Below the pieces are notes generated by a model that saw only the letters and a list, made by a program, of their open reading frames with translations, was not told where the DNA came from and searched no databases. Below, piece after piece: positions 1 through 6,082 of a DNA stretch of 9,077 bases. Origin of the DNA: an uncultured Lachnospiraceae bacterium (lineage in GTDB: Bacteria > Bacillota > Clostridia > Lachnospirales > Lachnospiraceae); NCBI GenBank assembly GCA_945834545.1, contig CAMAHO010000085.1:1-9077 (forward strand), in the 5' to 3' direction. The first letter of the stretch is position 1. Every line of letters begins with the position of its first letter. The position numbers were made by a program, and so were the translations under genes.

Positions 1-4
1 CTTC

Positions 5-75
5 GCCATATAAATTTAGGAAACCAGCCCTCTGTAAGCAAGCTTACTCGGTCTGATTTCCTAAATTTGCATGGC
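5..75. repeat. 71-bp imperfect palindrome (long hairpin)
   Basis: The two arms pair over nearly their whole length: 5-9 with 71-75, then 12-23 with 57-68 (12 uninterrupted pairs, AAATTTAGGAAA/TTTCCTAAATTT), then 25-27 with 53-55 and 29-30 with 50-51. It closes with an inner stem GTAAGC/GCTTAC at 34-39 and 42-47. Only a few mismatches interrupt it. No T-run follows on the + strand, so it does not look like a classical terminator read in that direction. It could be the end of an element lying to the left, a small non-autonomous repeat, or a structured regulatory site upstream of the uronate genes. The structure is seen directly; its role is unknown. Confidence 0.6.
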
Positions 76-111
76 TCTGAATAGTTACAAATTTTTCATA
101 AATATGGGTTT

Positions 112-140
112 CTATTTTTTCCTTGATTTGATATTATAAT
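112..140 (+). promoter_or_regulatory. Candidate promoter of the uronate genes
   Basis: A perfect TATAAT lies at 135-140, about 67 bases before the eda start. At the expected distance upstream (around 112-117) the sequence is CTATTT, a poor -35 hexamer. This is compatible with a promoter that needs an activator. The surrounding DNA is very AT-rich, so a chance match is possible. Confidence 0.4.
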
Positions 141-154
141 ACATAGGTCAAAAG

Positions 155-170
155 TACTGAAATATCAGTA
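155..170. promoter_or_regulatory. Candidate operator palindrome upstream of eda
   Basis: TACTGA-AATA-TCAGTA is a perfect 6-bp inverted repeat with a 4-base spacer. It starts about 15 bases after the TATAAT at 135-140, so it would lie just downstream of the transcription start, where a repressor commonly binds. The regulator is not in the window. A uronate- or KDG-responsive repressor is a reasonable inference, but the motif does not identify a family. Confidence 0.4.
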
Positions 171-206
171 TAAAATAGATGAGAAACATGAACGAGGAGA
201 AAAAAC

Positions 207-845
207 ATGAATCAAGTATTGGAAGAACTTTCAAAAATCGGTATTGTTCCGGTAGTAGTAATCAATGATGTAAAGGATGCAAAGCCTCTCGCGGAAGCCT
301 TGATGAAGGGAGGACTTCCCTGTGCGGAGGTTACATTCAGAACAGAGGCAGCAGAGGAATCCATCAAGATTATCAGCGAGAATTTCCCGGAGATGCTTGT
401 TGGGGCAGGTACCGTTTTAACCACAGAGCAGGTGGACCGCGCAGTGGCTGCAGGGGCTAAATTTATCGTGTCTCCGGGCTTAAATCCTACTGTTGTAGAG
501 TACTGTGTAAAGAAGGGAATCCCTGTAGCTCCGGGTACTGCAACGCCTTCCGAGATGGAGCAGGCAATGAGCTTTGGCTTAGATGTAGTGAAGTTTTTCC
601 CTGCGGAGAATAACGGTGGCCTTTCCATGATCAAGGCAGTAGCAGCTCCTTATGTAGGGCTTAAGTTTATGCCTACCGGTGGAATCAATGCACAGAATGT
701 ACGTGAGTATTTAAAATACGATCGTATCCTTTGCTGTGGAGGCAGCTGGATGGTGAAGGGGGATTTAATCAAGGCAGGAGATTTTGCTAAGATTGAAGAA
801 CTGACCAGAGAAGCAGCGGCCATAGTAAAAGAGGTTCGTGGTTAG
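207..845 (+). CDS. eda: 2-dehydro-3-deoxyphosphogluconate / 4-hydroxy-2-oxoglutarate aldolase (KDPG/KHG aldolase)
   Basis: This cytoplasmic class I aldolase cleaves KDPG to pyruvate and glyceraldehyde 3-phosphate, the last step of uronate and Entner-Doudoroff breakdown. The 212-residue protein has the usual family length and a single TIM-barrel domain. Visible motifs are EVTFRT at residues 41-46 (catalytic Glu41 and phosphate-binding Arg45), GAGTV at 66-70, and VKFFPAE around 128-134, where Lys129 should form the Schiff base. The phosphate-binding loop PTGGI is at 156-160. The ATG at 207 has a good Shine-Dalgarno (GAGGAG, 194-199) seven bases upstream. It is the first gene of a run with uxaC and kdgK, with only 19 bases between its stop and the uxaC start. 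That context supports a role in uronate use rather than glucose metabolism. No defect is seen. Confidence 0.95.
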   Translation: MNQVLEELSKIGIVPVVVINDVKDAKPLAEALMKGGLPCAEVTFRTEAAEESIKIISENFPEMLVGAGTVLTTEQVDRAVAAGAKFIVSPGLNPTVVEYCVKKGIPVAPGTATPSEMEQAMSFGLDVVKFFPAENNGGLSMIKAVAAPYVGLKFMPTGGINAQNVREYLKYDRILCCGGSWMVKGDLIKAGDFAKIEELTREAAAIVKEVRG

Positions 846-864
846 GGTAAAGGAGACAAACAAA

Positions 865-2277
865 ATGAAGGCTTTTATGGATGAGGATTTTATTCTTCAG
901 ACAGATGTAGCAAAGAAATTGTATCATGAATATGCAGAGAAAATGCCGATTCTGGATTATCATTGCCATATCAATCCAAGAGAGATAGCTGAGGACAGAA
1001 GGTTTGAGAACATCACCCAGGTATGGCTTGGGGGAGACCATTACAAGTGGCGTTTTATGCGTTCCTGCGGTGTAGAGGAAAAATATATCACAGGAGATGC
1101 CTCTGATAAAGAAAAGTTTATGAAGTGGGCGGAGTGTTTGGGAAAGGCCATAGGCAATCCTTTGTATCACTGGTCCCATTTGGAACTTCAAAGATACTTT
1201 GACTATCACGGTGCGCTGAGCAAAAAGACTGCAGAGGAGGTTTGGAATCTTTGCAACGAGAAGCTAGCAGAGCCCTCCATGAGTGCCAGAAACCTGATTA
1301 AGCAATCCGGTGTAACGCTGTTGTGCACTACAGACGACCCGGTGGATTCTCTGGAATGGCATGACAAGATTGCCAAGGATGAAAGCTTTGATGTAGCAGT
1401 TCTTCCGGCTTGGAGACCAGACAAGGCTATGAACATTGAGAAGCCGGATTATACGGAGTATATTAAGAAGCTTTCTGAAGTAAGTGGTGTCAGTATTACA
1501 AGCTATGAGGAATTAAAAAGTGCTCTTAGGGTTCGTTTGGATTTCTTTTCTTCCAAAGGGTGTCAGGTTTCTGACCATGGGTTGGATTATGTGATGTACG
1601 AGCCTGCATCCGAAGAGGAGATAGAGGGAATCTTCACGAAGGCTTTGTCACATACGAAAATTTCCGCTTTGGAAACTGCAAAGTTTAAGACAGCCTTCCT
1701 TACCTTCTTGTGCGGAGAGTATCATAAACGTAACTGGGTACTGCAGTTGCATTACGGTTGTAAAAGAGACAACAATAAGCCTATGTATAATAAAATTGGA
1801 CCGGACACAGGGTTTGACTGTATCAATACCTACACGCCATCAGCTCAGCTGGCGGATTTTCTGAACCATCTGGCAGAAGAAGATTCTCTGCCAAAGACCA
1901 TCCTATACAGTCTGAATCCCAACGACAACCAGGCAATCGGAACGATTCTTGGCTGTTTCCAGAATTCTGATGCGGTGGCAAAGATTCAGCAGGGTAGTGC
2001 ATGGTGGTTTAATGACCACAAGACAGGTATGCAGGACCAGATGATTTCCCTTGCAAATCTGGGCAACCTTTCCGGCTTTGTGGGAATGCTGACAGACTCC
2101 CGCAGCTTTTTATCCTATACCCGCCACGAGTATTTCAGAAGAATTCTCTGCAATCTGATTGGCAATTGGGTAGAGAACGGAGAGTTCCCGGAGGATTATG
2201 ATATCCTGGGAGAAATCGTTCAGAATATTTCCTATAACAATGCAGTGAATTACTTTGGCTTTGAGATGTTGAAATAA
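865..2277 (+). CDS. uxaC: Uronate (glucuronate/galacturonate) isomerase
   Basis: The enzyme interconverts D-glucuronate with D-fructuronate and D-galacturonate with D-tagaturonate, the entry step of hexuronate breakdown in the cytoplasm. From the ATG at 865 the protein is 470 residues, which matches the family. It shows the amidohydrolase-like metal motif DYHCHI at residues 31-36 (His33, His35). The conserved segments around AWWFND and LTDSRSF-SYTRHEYFRRI lie in the last quarter, as in UxaC proteins. The reading frame stays open upstream to a GTG at 838, but AAGGAG at 850-855 lies nine bases before the ATG at 865 and the extra residues do not look conserved, so 865 is the better start. The gene follows eda closely and precedes kdgK by 44 bases, consistent with one transcript. 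Confidence 0.95.
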   Translation: MKAFMDEDFILQTDVAKKLYHEYAEKMPILDYHCHINPREIAEDRRFENITQVWLGGDHYKWRFMRSCGVEEKYITGDASDKEKFMKWAECLGKAIGNPLYHWSHLELQRYFDYHGALSKKTAEEVWNLCNEKLAEPSMSARNLIKQSGVTLLCTTDDPVDSLEWHDKIAKDESFDVAVLPAWRPDKAMNIEKPDYTEYIKKLSEVSGVSITSYEELKSALRVRLDFFSSKGCQVSDHGLDYVMYEPASEEEIEGIFTKALSHTKISALETAKFKTAFLTFLCGEYHKRNWVLQLHYGCKRDNNKPMYNKIGPDTGFDCINTYTPSAQLADFLNHLAEEDSLPKTILYSLNPNDNQAIGTILGCFQNSDAVAKIQQGSAWWFNDHKTGMQDQMISLANLGNLSGFVGMLTDSRSFLSYTRHEYFRRILCNLIGNWVENGEFPEDYDILGEIVQNISYNNAVNYFGFEMLK

Positions 2278-2321
2278 AGAATTCCGATATGGGATATCAA
2301 TAAAAAGGAGATAAATGAAAC

Positions 2322-3419
2322 ATGAATCTGAATTTAAAACCAGCTAATGAATGTACCTATGATGCAGTTTCCCTTGGTGAGGTAATGCTTCGCCTGGATC
2401 CCGGAGAGGGAAGAATCCGTACTGCCCGCAGCTTCAGGGCTTGGGAAGGCGGCGGAGAATACAATGTTGTACGTGGCCTTCGCAGATGCTTTGGTATGAA
2501 GACAGGTGTCATTACCGCATTTGCTGACAATGAAGTGGGTAAGCTGATGGAGGATTTCATCCTTCAGGGTGGAGTAGATACCTCCTTAATTAAATGGATG
2601 CCCACAGACGGTATCGGACGTGTATGCCGAAATGGTCTGAACTTTACAGAGAGAGGCTTTGGTATCCGCGGTGCTGTGGGTTGTTCTGACCGTGCAAACA
2701 CGGCTATCTCTAAGGCTACACCTGCTGATTTTGATTTTGAATACATCTTTGGAGAGCTGGGTGTGAGATGGTTGCATACCGGAGGCATTTATGCAGCTTT
2801 GTCTGAGCAGTCCTGCGAGACGGTTTTGGAAGCCATCAAGACTGCAAAGAAATACGGAACAGTTGTTTCCTATGATTTGAACTATCGCCCTTCCATGTGG
2901 AGTGCAATCGGTGGCCAGGCTAAGGCACAGGAGGTCAACAAGGAAATTGCGAAATATGTGGATGTTATGATTGGTAATGAAGAAGACTTTACAGCTTGTC
3001 TTGGCTTTGAGATTGAGGGCAACGATGCCAACCTTAAGACCTTAAATCTGGATGGCTACAAGAAGATGATCAATGAAGCAGCTAAGACATATCCTAACTT
3101 CAAGGCTGTTGCTACCACCCTTCGTCAGGTAAAGACCGCTACCGTAAATGACTGGAGCGCTATCTGCTGGGCTGACGGCGAGATTTACAAGGCAAAGCAG
3201 TATGACGGCCTGGAGATTATGGACCGTGTGGGCGGTGGCGATTCCTTTGCTTCCGGTCTTATCTATGGCTTAATGACCACAGGTGATGCAGAGCTTGCTG
3301 TAAACTACGGTGCAGCTCACGGTGCCCTTGCTATGACTACCCCCGGTGATACCACTATGGCATCCAAGAAGGAAGTCGAGGCACTTATGGGTGGTGCAGG
3401 TGCCAGAGTACAGAGATAA
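2322..3419 (+). CDS. kdgK: PfkB-family sugar kinase, probable 2-dehydro-3-deoxygluconokinase (KDG kinase)
   Basis: It probably phosphorylates 2-keto-3-deoxygluconate to KDPG, the substrate of the aldolase encoded two genes upstream. The N-terminus carries SLGEVMLRLDPG (17-28) and the substrate-side GGGEYN segment (43-48). The C-terminal PfkB signature reads DRVGGGDSFASG (301-312), with Asp307 as the catalytic base. The usual GAGD is GGGD here, a conservative change. At 365 residues it is some 50 longer than the E. coli KDG kinase of about 309. Part of the excess is the NGLNFTERGFGIRGA region (104-118), which I associate from memory with a longer clostridial subgroup. The Shine-Dalgarno AAGGAG (2305-2310) is 11 bases from this ATG and also precedes a nearer out-of-frame ATG at 2315. 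The KDG substrate is inferred from context; the kinase family is certain. Confidence 0.87.
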   Translation: MNLNLKPANECTYDAVSLGEVMLRLDPGEGRIRTARSFRAWEGGGEYNVVRGLRRCFGMKTGVITAFADNEVGKLMEDFILQGGVDTSLIKWMPTDGIGRVCRNGLNFTERGFGIRGAVGCSDRANTAISKATPADFDFEYIFGELGVRWLHTGGIYAALSEQSCETVLEAIKTAKKYGTVVSYDLNYRPSMWSAIGGQAKAQEVNKEIAKYVDVMIGNEEDFTACLGFEIEGNDANLKTLNLDGYKKMINEAAKTYPNFKAVATTLRQVKTATVNDWSAICWADGEIYKAKQYDGLEIMDRVGGGDSFASGLIYGLMTTGDAELAVNYGAAHGALAMTTPGDTTMASKKEVEALMGGAGARVQR

Positions 3420-3430
3420 AACTTGAGTGT

Positions 3431-3480
3431 GGACCACTGGGGACGATAAATTCTGGCTTTTTTAGTGTCCCCAGTGGTTC
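3431..3480 (+). repeat. Dispersed hairpin repeat, copy 1 (possible weak terminator after kdgK)
   Basis: A near-perfect inverted repeat pairs 3433-3444 (ACCACTGGGGAC) with 3467-3478 (GTCCCCAGTGGT) around a 22-base loop. Read in the opposite orientation, the hairpin at 5523-5572 matches it at 40 of 50 positions, loop included. Some arm differences are compensated so that pairing is kept. A third, partial arm (TGTCCCTAGCGGACC) follows at 3487-3501. Only a weak T-tract (TTCTTTAT) follows the stem, so termination after kdgK is possible but not strong. The GGGGAC arms and the TTCTTTTTGTGTCCCC-like core recall small palindromic repeats scattered through clostridial genomes; that is from memory. Confidence 0.75.
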
Positions 3481-3504
3481 TTTATCTGTCCCTAGCGGAC
3501 CCTA

Positions 3505-3533
3505 TTGACATTAGCAAAAGATAGTGCTAAGAT
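3505..3533 (+). promoter_or_regulatory. Promoter of the lysine-riboswitch/dapA transcript
   Basis: A perfect -35 TTGACA (3505-3510) is followed by a 17-base spacer and TAAGAT (3528-3533) as the -10. Transcription would start near 3540, just ahead of the riboswitch. This is the best-matched housekeeping-type promoter in the window. Confidence 0.75.
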
Positions 3534-3550
3534 GCAAATTAATAGAGAAA

Positions 3551-3718
3551 AAGATAGAGGTTGCATGTTTTAAGAGTAGTTCTTTGGATGTGGCAGGCAC
3601 AGAGGAAGAGGAATAAAAGGGAAACATGCCGAAAGAGGAGAGAACCTGTTTTTCAAGTCTTGGGGATGCGGTGAATAACCGTATAACTGTCATCCGAAAA
3701 GGGATGGTGCGCTATCGA
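3551..3718 (+). promoter_or_regulatory. Lysine riboswitch (L box) aptamer
   Basis: The leader folds as the lysine-sensing class. P1 pairs GATAG (3553-3557) with CTATC (3712-3716). The core AGGTTGC (3558-3564) follows, and P2 pairs GCATGTTT (3563-3570) with AAACATGC (3622-3629), enclosing the loop-E-like AAGAGTA (3572-3578). GCCGAAAG lies just after P2. P4 pairs 3666-3672 with 3678-3684, the conserved ACTGTCAT is at 3686-3693, and P5 pairs CATCC with GGATG (3691-3695 and 3702-3706). These are the family's diagnostic elements in order. Its position before dapA fits feedback control by lysine. P3 was not resolved by eye. Confidence 0.93.
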
Positions 3719-3739
3719 GTGGATTAGTAAGTCAAGTCT

Positions 3740-3768
3740 ACGCCGGCGCATATTGCGTCGGCGTTTTC
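3740..3768 (+). terminator. Riboswitch-controlled intrinsic terminator
   Basis: An 11-bp GC-rich stem pairs ACGCCGGCGCA (3740-3750) with TGCGTCGGCGT (3754-3764), with one G-U pair and a 3-base loop, and runs into TTTTCT. The 5' arm can also pair with the 3' side of the aptamer: 3707-3713 (GTGCGCT) with 3745-3751, counting two wobbles. That gives a plausible antiterminator when lysine is low. The expected logic is lysine bound, terminator forms, dapA off. Confidence 0.88.
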
Positions 3769-3789
3769 TAGTCAGAAACGGAGGAGAAT

Positions 3790-4674
3790 ATGTCAATTTT
3801 TACTGGAGCAGCTGTAGCCATTGTAACCCCTATGAACCAGGATGGTTCTGTAAATTACGAATGCTTTAAACAGCTTATTGAAGAACAAATTGCCGGTGGT
3901 ACAGATGCAATCGTAGTCTGTGGCACAACAGGAGAGGCATCTACCTTGACTCATGAGGAGCATCTGGATGTGATTAAATATTGTGTTGAGGTAGTAGCAA
4001 AGAGAATTCCCGTCATTGCAGGAACCGGCTCCAACTGTACAGAAACAGCTATCTATCTCTCCACAGAAGCAGAGAAATACGGCGTGGACGGTTTGCTTTT
4101 GGTAAGCCCCTACTACAATAAGGCTACCCAGAATGGCCTGTTTGCACATTTTAAAGCAATAGCTGATTCTGTAAAGCTACCGATTCTGTTATACAATGTT
4201 CCCAGCCGTACAGGCTGCAATATTCTTCCTCAGACGATCGTAAGATTGTGTACAGAAGTAGAAAACATTGTAGGTGTAAAGGAAGCCAGCGGTAATATCA
4301 GTCAGATTGCAGATTTGGCAGCTCTTGCAAAGGGCAAGGTGGATATTTATTCCGGAAATGATGACCAGATTATCCCGATTATGGCACTTGGCGGAAAGGG
4401 TGTTATTTCCGTATTGAGCAATGTGGCACCGAGACAAACCCACGATATCTGTCAGAAATTCCTGGACGGAGATGTGCAGGGCGCAATGCAGATGCAGCTG
4501 GATGCCATTGACTTGGTTCGTGCATTGTTCTGTGAGGTAAATCCGATTCCGGTGAAGGAAGCTTTGAATCTTATGGGCAAGAAGGTTGGACCTCTTCGTA
4601 TGCCTCTTTCTCAGATGGAGGAAGCCAATTCCAAACGCCTTGCAGCAGCAATGAAGGAGTATGGGATCTTGTAG
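3790..4674 (+). CDS. dapA: 4-hydroxy-tetrahydrodipicolinate synthase
   Basis: DapA condenses pyruvate with aspartate semialdehyde, the first committed step to diaminopimelate (needed for peptidoglycan) and lysine. The protein is 294 residues, the normal length, and forms a TIM barrel in the cytoplasm. CGTTGE is at 44-49 (Thr46/Thr47) and SPYYN at 106-110 (Tyr109). YNVPSRTG begins at 135 (Tyr135, with Arg140 for substrate binding). VGVKEASG at 161-168 carries Lys164, the Schiff-base lysine. All catalytic positions are therefore present. The ATG at 3790 follows GGAGGAG (3780-3786), and the gene lies directly behind a lysine riboswitch and terminator. That context confirms a role in lysine synthesis rather than in a related sialate or KDG aldolase pathway. 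dapB follows after 87 bases with no terminator between them. Confidence 0.97.
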   Translation: MSIFTGAAVAIVTPMNQDGSVNYECFKQLIEEQIAGGTDAIVVCGTTGEASTLTHEEHLDVIKYCVEVVAKRIPVIAGTGSNCTETAIYLSTEAEKYGVDGLLLVSPYYNKATQNGLFAHFKAIADSVKLPILLYNVPSRTGCNILPQTIVRLCTEVENIVGVKEASGNISQIADLAALAKGKVDIYSGNDDQIIPIMALGGKGVISVLSNVAPRQTHDICQKFLDGDVQGAMQMQLDAIDLVRALFCEVNPIPVKEALNLMGKKVGPLRMPLSQMEEANSKRLAAAMKEYGIL

Positions 4675-4761
4675 GAGTGCGCTTACAGGATAGGTGTAGT
4701 AACCCATAGAGATTACAGTTTCAAGTAGAACTTTCAGGGAAATGAATGGAGAGTAATAAAT

Positions 4762-5517
4762 ATGACGAGATTTATCATGTGCGGCTGCAACGGCAAGATG
4801 GGACAGATGATTTCCCAGCTGGTGAGCCAGGATGCAGACGCAGAGATTGTGGCAGGCTTTGACATTTGGGATGACGGGCATAATTCCTATCCGGTTTTTC
4901 AAAATCCAAAGGATTGCACGGTGGAAGCGGATTGCTTAATTGACTTTTCAGGGGTGGCAGCCTTTGAAGGGATGTTAGAGTATTGTTTAGACAAGAAAAT
5001 TCCCTGTGTGCTGTGTACCACAGGTCTCAGTGAAGAGCAGATTGAGATGGCGAAAAAGGCTTCCCGGGAAATTCCGGTTTTGCGTTCTGCTAATATGTCC
5101 TTAGGCATTAACTTGTTGATGAAACTTTTAAAAGAAGCAGCTGCTGTTTTAGCCAATGCGGGCTTTGATATGGAAATTGTAGAAAAGCACCATAACCTGA
5201 AGCTGGATGCTCCCAGCGGTACAGCTCTGGCTTTGGCAGATTCCATCAATGAGGAGTTTGACAACAGCTATGCCTATGTATATGACAGGAGCAGCAGGAG
5301 AGAAAAGAGACCTCAAAAGGAAATCGGCATCAGCGCTGTCAGAGGCGGTACCATTGTAGGTGATCACGATGTGATTTTTGCTGGTAACGATGAGGTTATT
5401 ACCTTCTCCCACAGTGCCTATTCCAAGGGAGTTTTTGGCAAGGGAGCTATTGAAGCAGGCAAGTTTTTAAAGGGAAAACCAGCCGGTATGTATACCATGT
5501 CTGATGTAATCGGGTAG
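4762..5517 (+). CDS. dapB: 4-hydroxy-tetrahydrodipicolinate reductase
   Basis: DapB reduces the DapA product with NAD(P)H to tetrahydrodipicolinate, the second step of the diaminopimelate/lysine route. The N-terminal dinucleotide-binding motif is GCNGKMG at 8-14. CTTG lies at 85-88. The family signature EKHHNLKLDAPSGTA spans 141-155, with the catalytic His143/His144 and Lys147. The C-terminus (GVFGKGAIEAGKFL) is the usual tetramer-forming tail. At 251 residues it is slightly short, as in many clostridial forms. GGAGAG about eight bases before the ATG acts as the ribosome site. No separate promoter or terminator is evident after dapA, so it probably shares the riboswitch-controlled transcript. 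A strong hairpin with a T-run ends the unit. Confidence 0.96.
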   Translation: MTRFIMCGCNGKMGQMISQLVSQDADAEIVAGFDIWDDGHNSYPVFQNPKDCTVEADCLIDFSGVAAFEGMLEYCLDKKIPCVLCTTGLSEEQIEMAKKASREIPVLRSANMSLGINLLMKLLKEAAAVLANAGFDMEIVEKHHNLKLDAPSGTALALADSINEEFDNSYAYVYDRSSRREKRPQKEIGISAVRGGTIVGDHDVIFAGNDEVITFSHSAYSKGVFGKGAIEAGKFLKGKPAGMYTMSDVIG

Positions 5518-5522
5518 AGTTA

Positions 5523-5572
5523 GTGCCACCGGGGACACAAAAAGAACCAGATTTTACCGTCCCCGGTGGTAC
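5523..5572 (-). repeat. Dispersed hairpin repeat, copy 2 (inverted relative to copy 1)
   Basis: GTGCCACCGGGGAC (5523-5536) pairs with GTCCCCGGTGGTAC (5559-5572) along 14 positions with a single G-U pair, around a 22-base loop. Its reverse complement matches the hairpin at 3431-3480 at 40 of 50 positions. One arm pair differs by a clean C-G to T-A double change, so the fold is conserved as well as the sequence. The two copies bracket the lysine promoter, riboswitch, dapA and dapB. No transposase is present. Confidence 0.8.
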
Positions 5573-5577
5573 TTTTT
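5523..5577 (+). terminator. Probable terminator of the dapA-dapB unit
   Basis: On the + strand the copy 2 hairpin is followed two bases later, after GGTGGTAC, by TTTTT (5573-5577), six bases after the dapB stop begins the spacer. That is a good intrinsic terminator. On the minus strand no T-run follows the stem, so it would not efficiently stop the convergent lipoprotein transcript. Confidence 0.65.
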
Positions 5578-5578
5578 A

Positions 5579-5974
5579 CTAACGATTTTTCGTAGTATTT
5601 GTGCCGTTGGTTACACTGTTTACATTCTCATCTACTGTAGTATTCATATTGTCGTTTGGAACATCATCAACATGGTCAACACCGTTTGTCATGTCGTCCA
5701 CACCGTTGGTGATTCCGTCAGTCACATCCTCTACACCGTTGGTGATACCGTCCACTACATCATTTACCCCGTTGCCAACTCCATCAATGACATTGTCCAC
5801 AGCATTATTGGCATCGTTACCTATAGAATCGGAGTTGGGATTGTTTCCCACCCCGTTTTCCGTTGACTGGTCTACCATGTTGTTGGTGTCATTGTTGTTT
5901 TTGTCATTTCCGCCACAGCCTGCAAGTAGGCAAAGTGATAAGGAAATGATAGCAATGATTGCGTATTTTTTCAT
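5579..5974 (-). CDS. Small Asn/Asp-rich lipoprotein with 11-residue repeats, function unknown
   Basis: This 131-residue protein begins with a lipoprotein signal: MKKY, a hydrophobic stretch at 4-18, then the lipobox LAGC with Cys20 as the lipidated residue. It should therefore be anchored on the outer face of the membrane. The mature part is almost free of aromatic residues and rich in Asn, Asp, Gly, Val and Thr. Three 11-residue units run through 57-67, 68-78 and 79-89 (pattern NGVxDVxDGIT), followed by two shortened units to about 103. The frame is open to an ATG at 6007, but GGAAGGAAGGG lies just before the ATG at 5974 and the signal peptide begins there. I do not recognise a named family. 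The gene is convergent with dapB and divergent from hisA. Confidence 0.8.
   Translation of the reverse strand: MKKYAIIAIISLSLCLLAGCGGNDKNNNDTNNMVDQSTENGVGNNPNSDSIGNDANNAVDNVIDGVGNGVNDVVDGITNGVEDVTDGITNGVDDMTNGVDHVDDVPNDNMNTTVDENVNSVTNGTNTTKNR
5666..5806 (-). repeat. Degenerate 33-bp tandem repeats inside the lipoprotein gene
   Basis: The DNA repeats with a 33-base period. On the + strand, ACACCGTTGGTGATTCCGTC and ACACCGTTGGTGATACCGTC recur one unit apart, with more diverged units on either side. They encode the NGVxDVxDGIT units. The last units are shortened to seven residues. Such arrays can change length by slippage or recombination. Confidence 0.75.
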
Positions 5975-6008
5975 AACTTTTCCCTTCCTTCCTATAACAT
6001 CTAGCATA

Positions 6009-6038
6009 TTGTGCTGAAATTAGTATTTGTGTTAAAAT
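6009..6038 (+). promoter_or_regulatory. Candidate promoter of the hisA-like gene
   Basis: TTGTGC (6009-6014), an 18-base spacer and TAAAAT (6033-6038) form a plausible housekeeping-type promoter about 45 bases before the start codon. The region is very AT-rich, so this is only a moderate call. Confidence 0.4.
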
Positions 6039-6082
6039 AAAAAATATTCATTTTTGAAAAGAAAGAAAATTTGGAGGGTGAT

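Noticed and set aside
1..206. The remainder of a gene coming from the left edge
   Set aside because: All frames are broken by stops and the composition is typical non-coding DNA with a palindrome and promoter elements.
838..864. GTG at 838 as the start of uronate isomerase
   Set aside because: It overlaps the eda stop and adds nine atypical residues, and the Shine-Dalgarno AAGGAG lies inside this extension, nine bases before the ATG at 865.
2286..2298. GATAT-GGG-ATATC inverted repeat between uxaC and kdgK
   Set aside because: It is only five AT-rich pairs with no T-run and no promoter context, so it is likely chance.
3601..3700. A small peptide gene in the leader before dapA
   Set aside because: Short frames here fall within conserved riboswitch elements and lack ribosome sites.
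4675..4761. Possible separate promoter or riboswitch between dapA and dapB
   Set aside because: I find no paired structure or hexamer set that stands out. The simplest reading is a shared transcript.
4189..4902. Long open frame (237 codons) on the minus strand across dapA and the start of dapB
   Set aside because: It is antisense to two strongly conserved genes, resembles no protein family I know, and has no convincing ribosome site. It is a by-product of dapA/dapB codon use.
5601..6017. Open frames on the + strand opposite the lipoprotein gene
   Set aside because: They are low-complexity Ser/Thr/Pro or His/Val-rich translations of the 33-bp repeat array read backwards. The minus-strand frame has a clear signal peptide, lipobox and ribosome site.
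6071..6082. TTG at 6071 as the start of the hisA-like gene
   Set aside because: The GGAGGG ribosome site lies within these bases and serves the ATG at 6083, which gives the normal family N-terminus.
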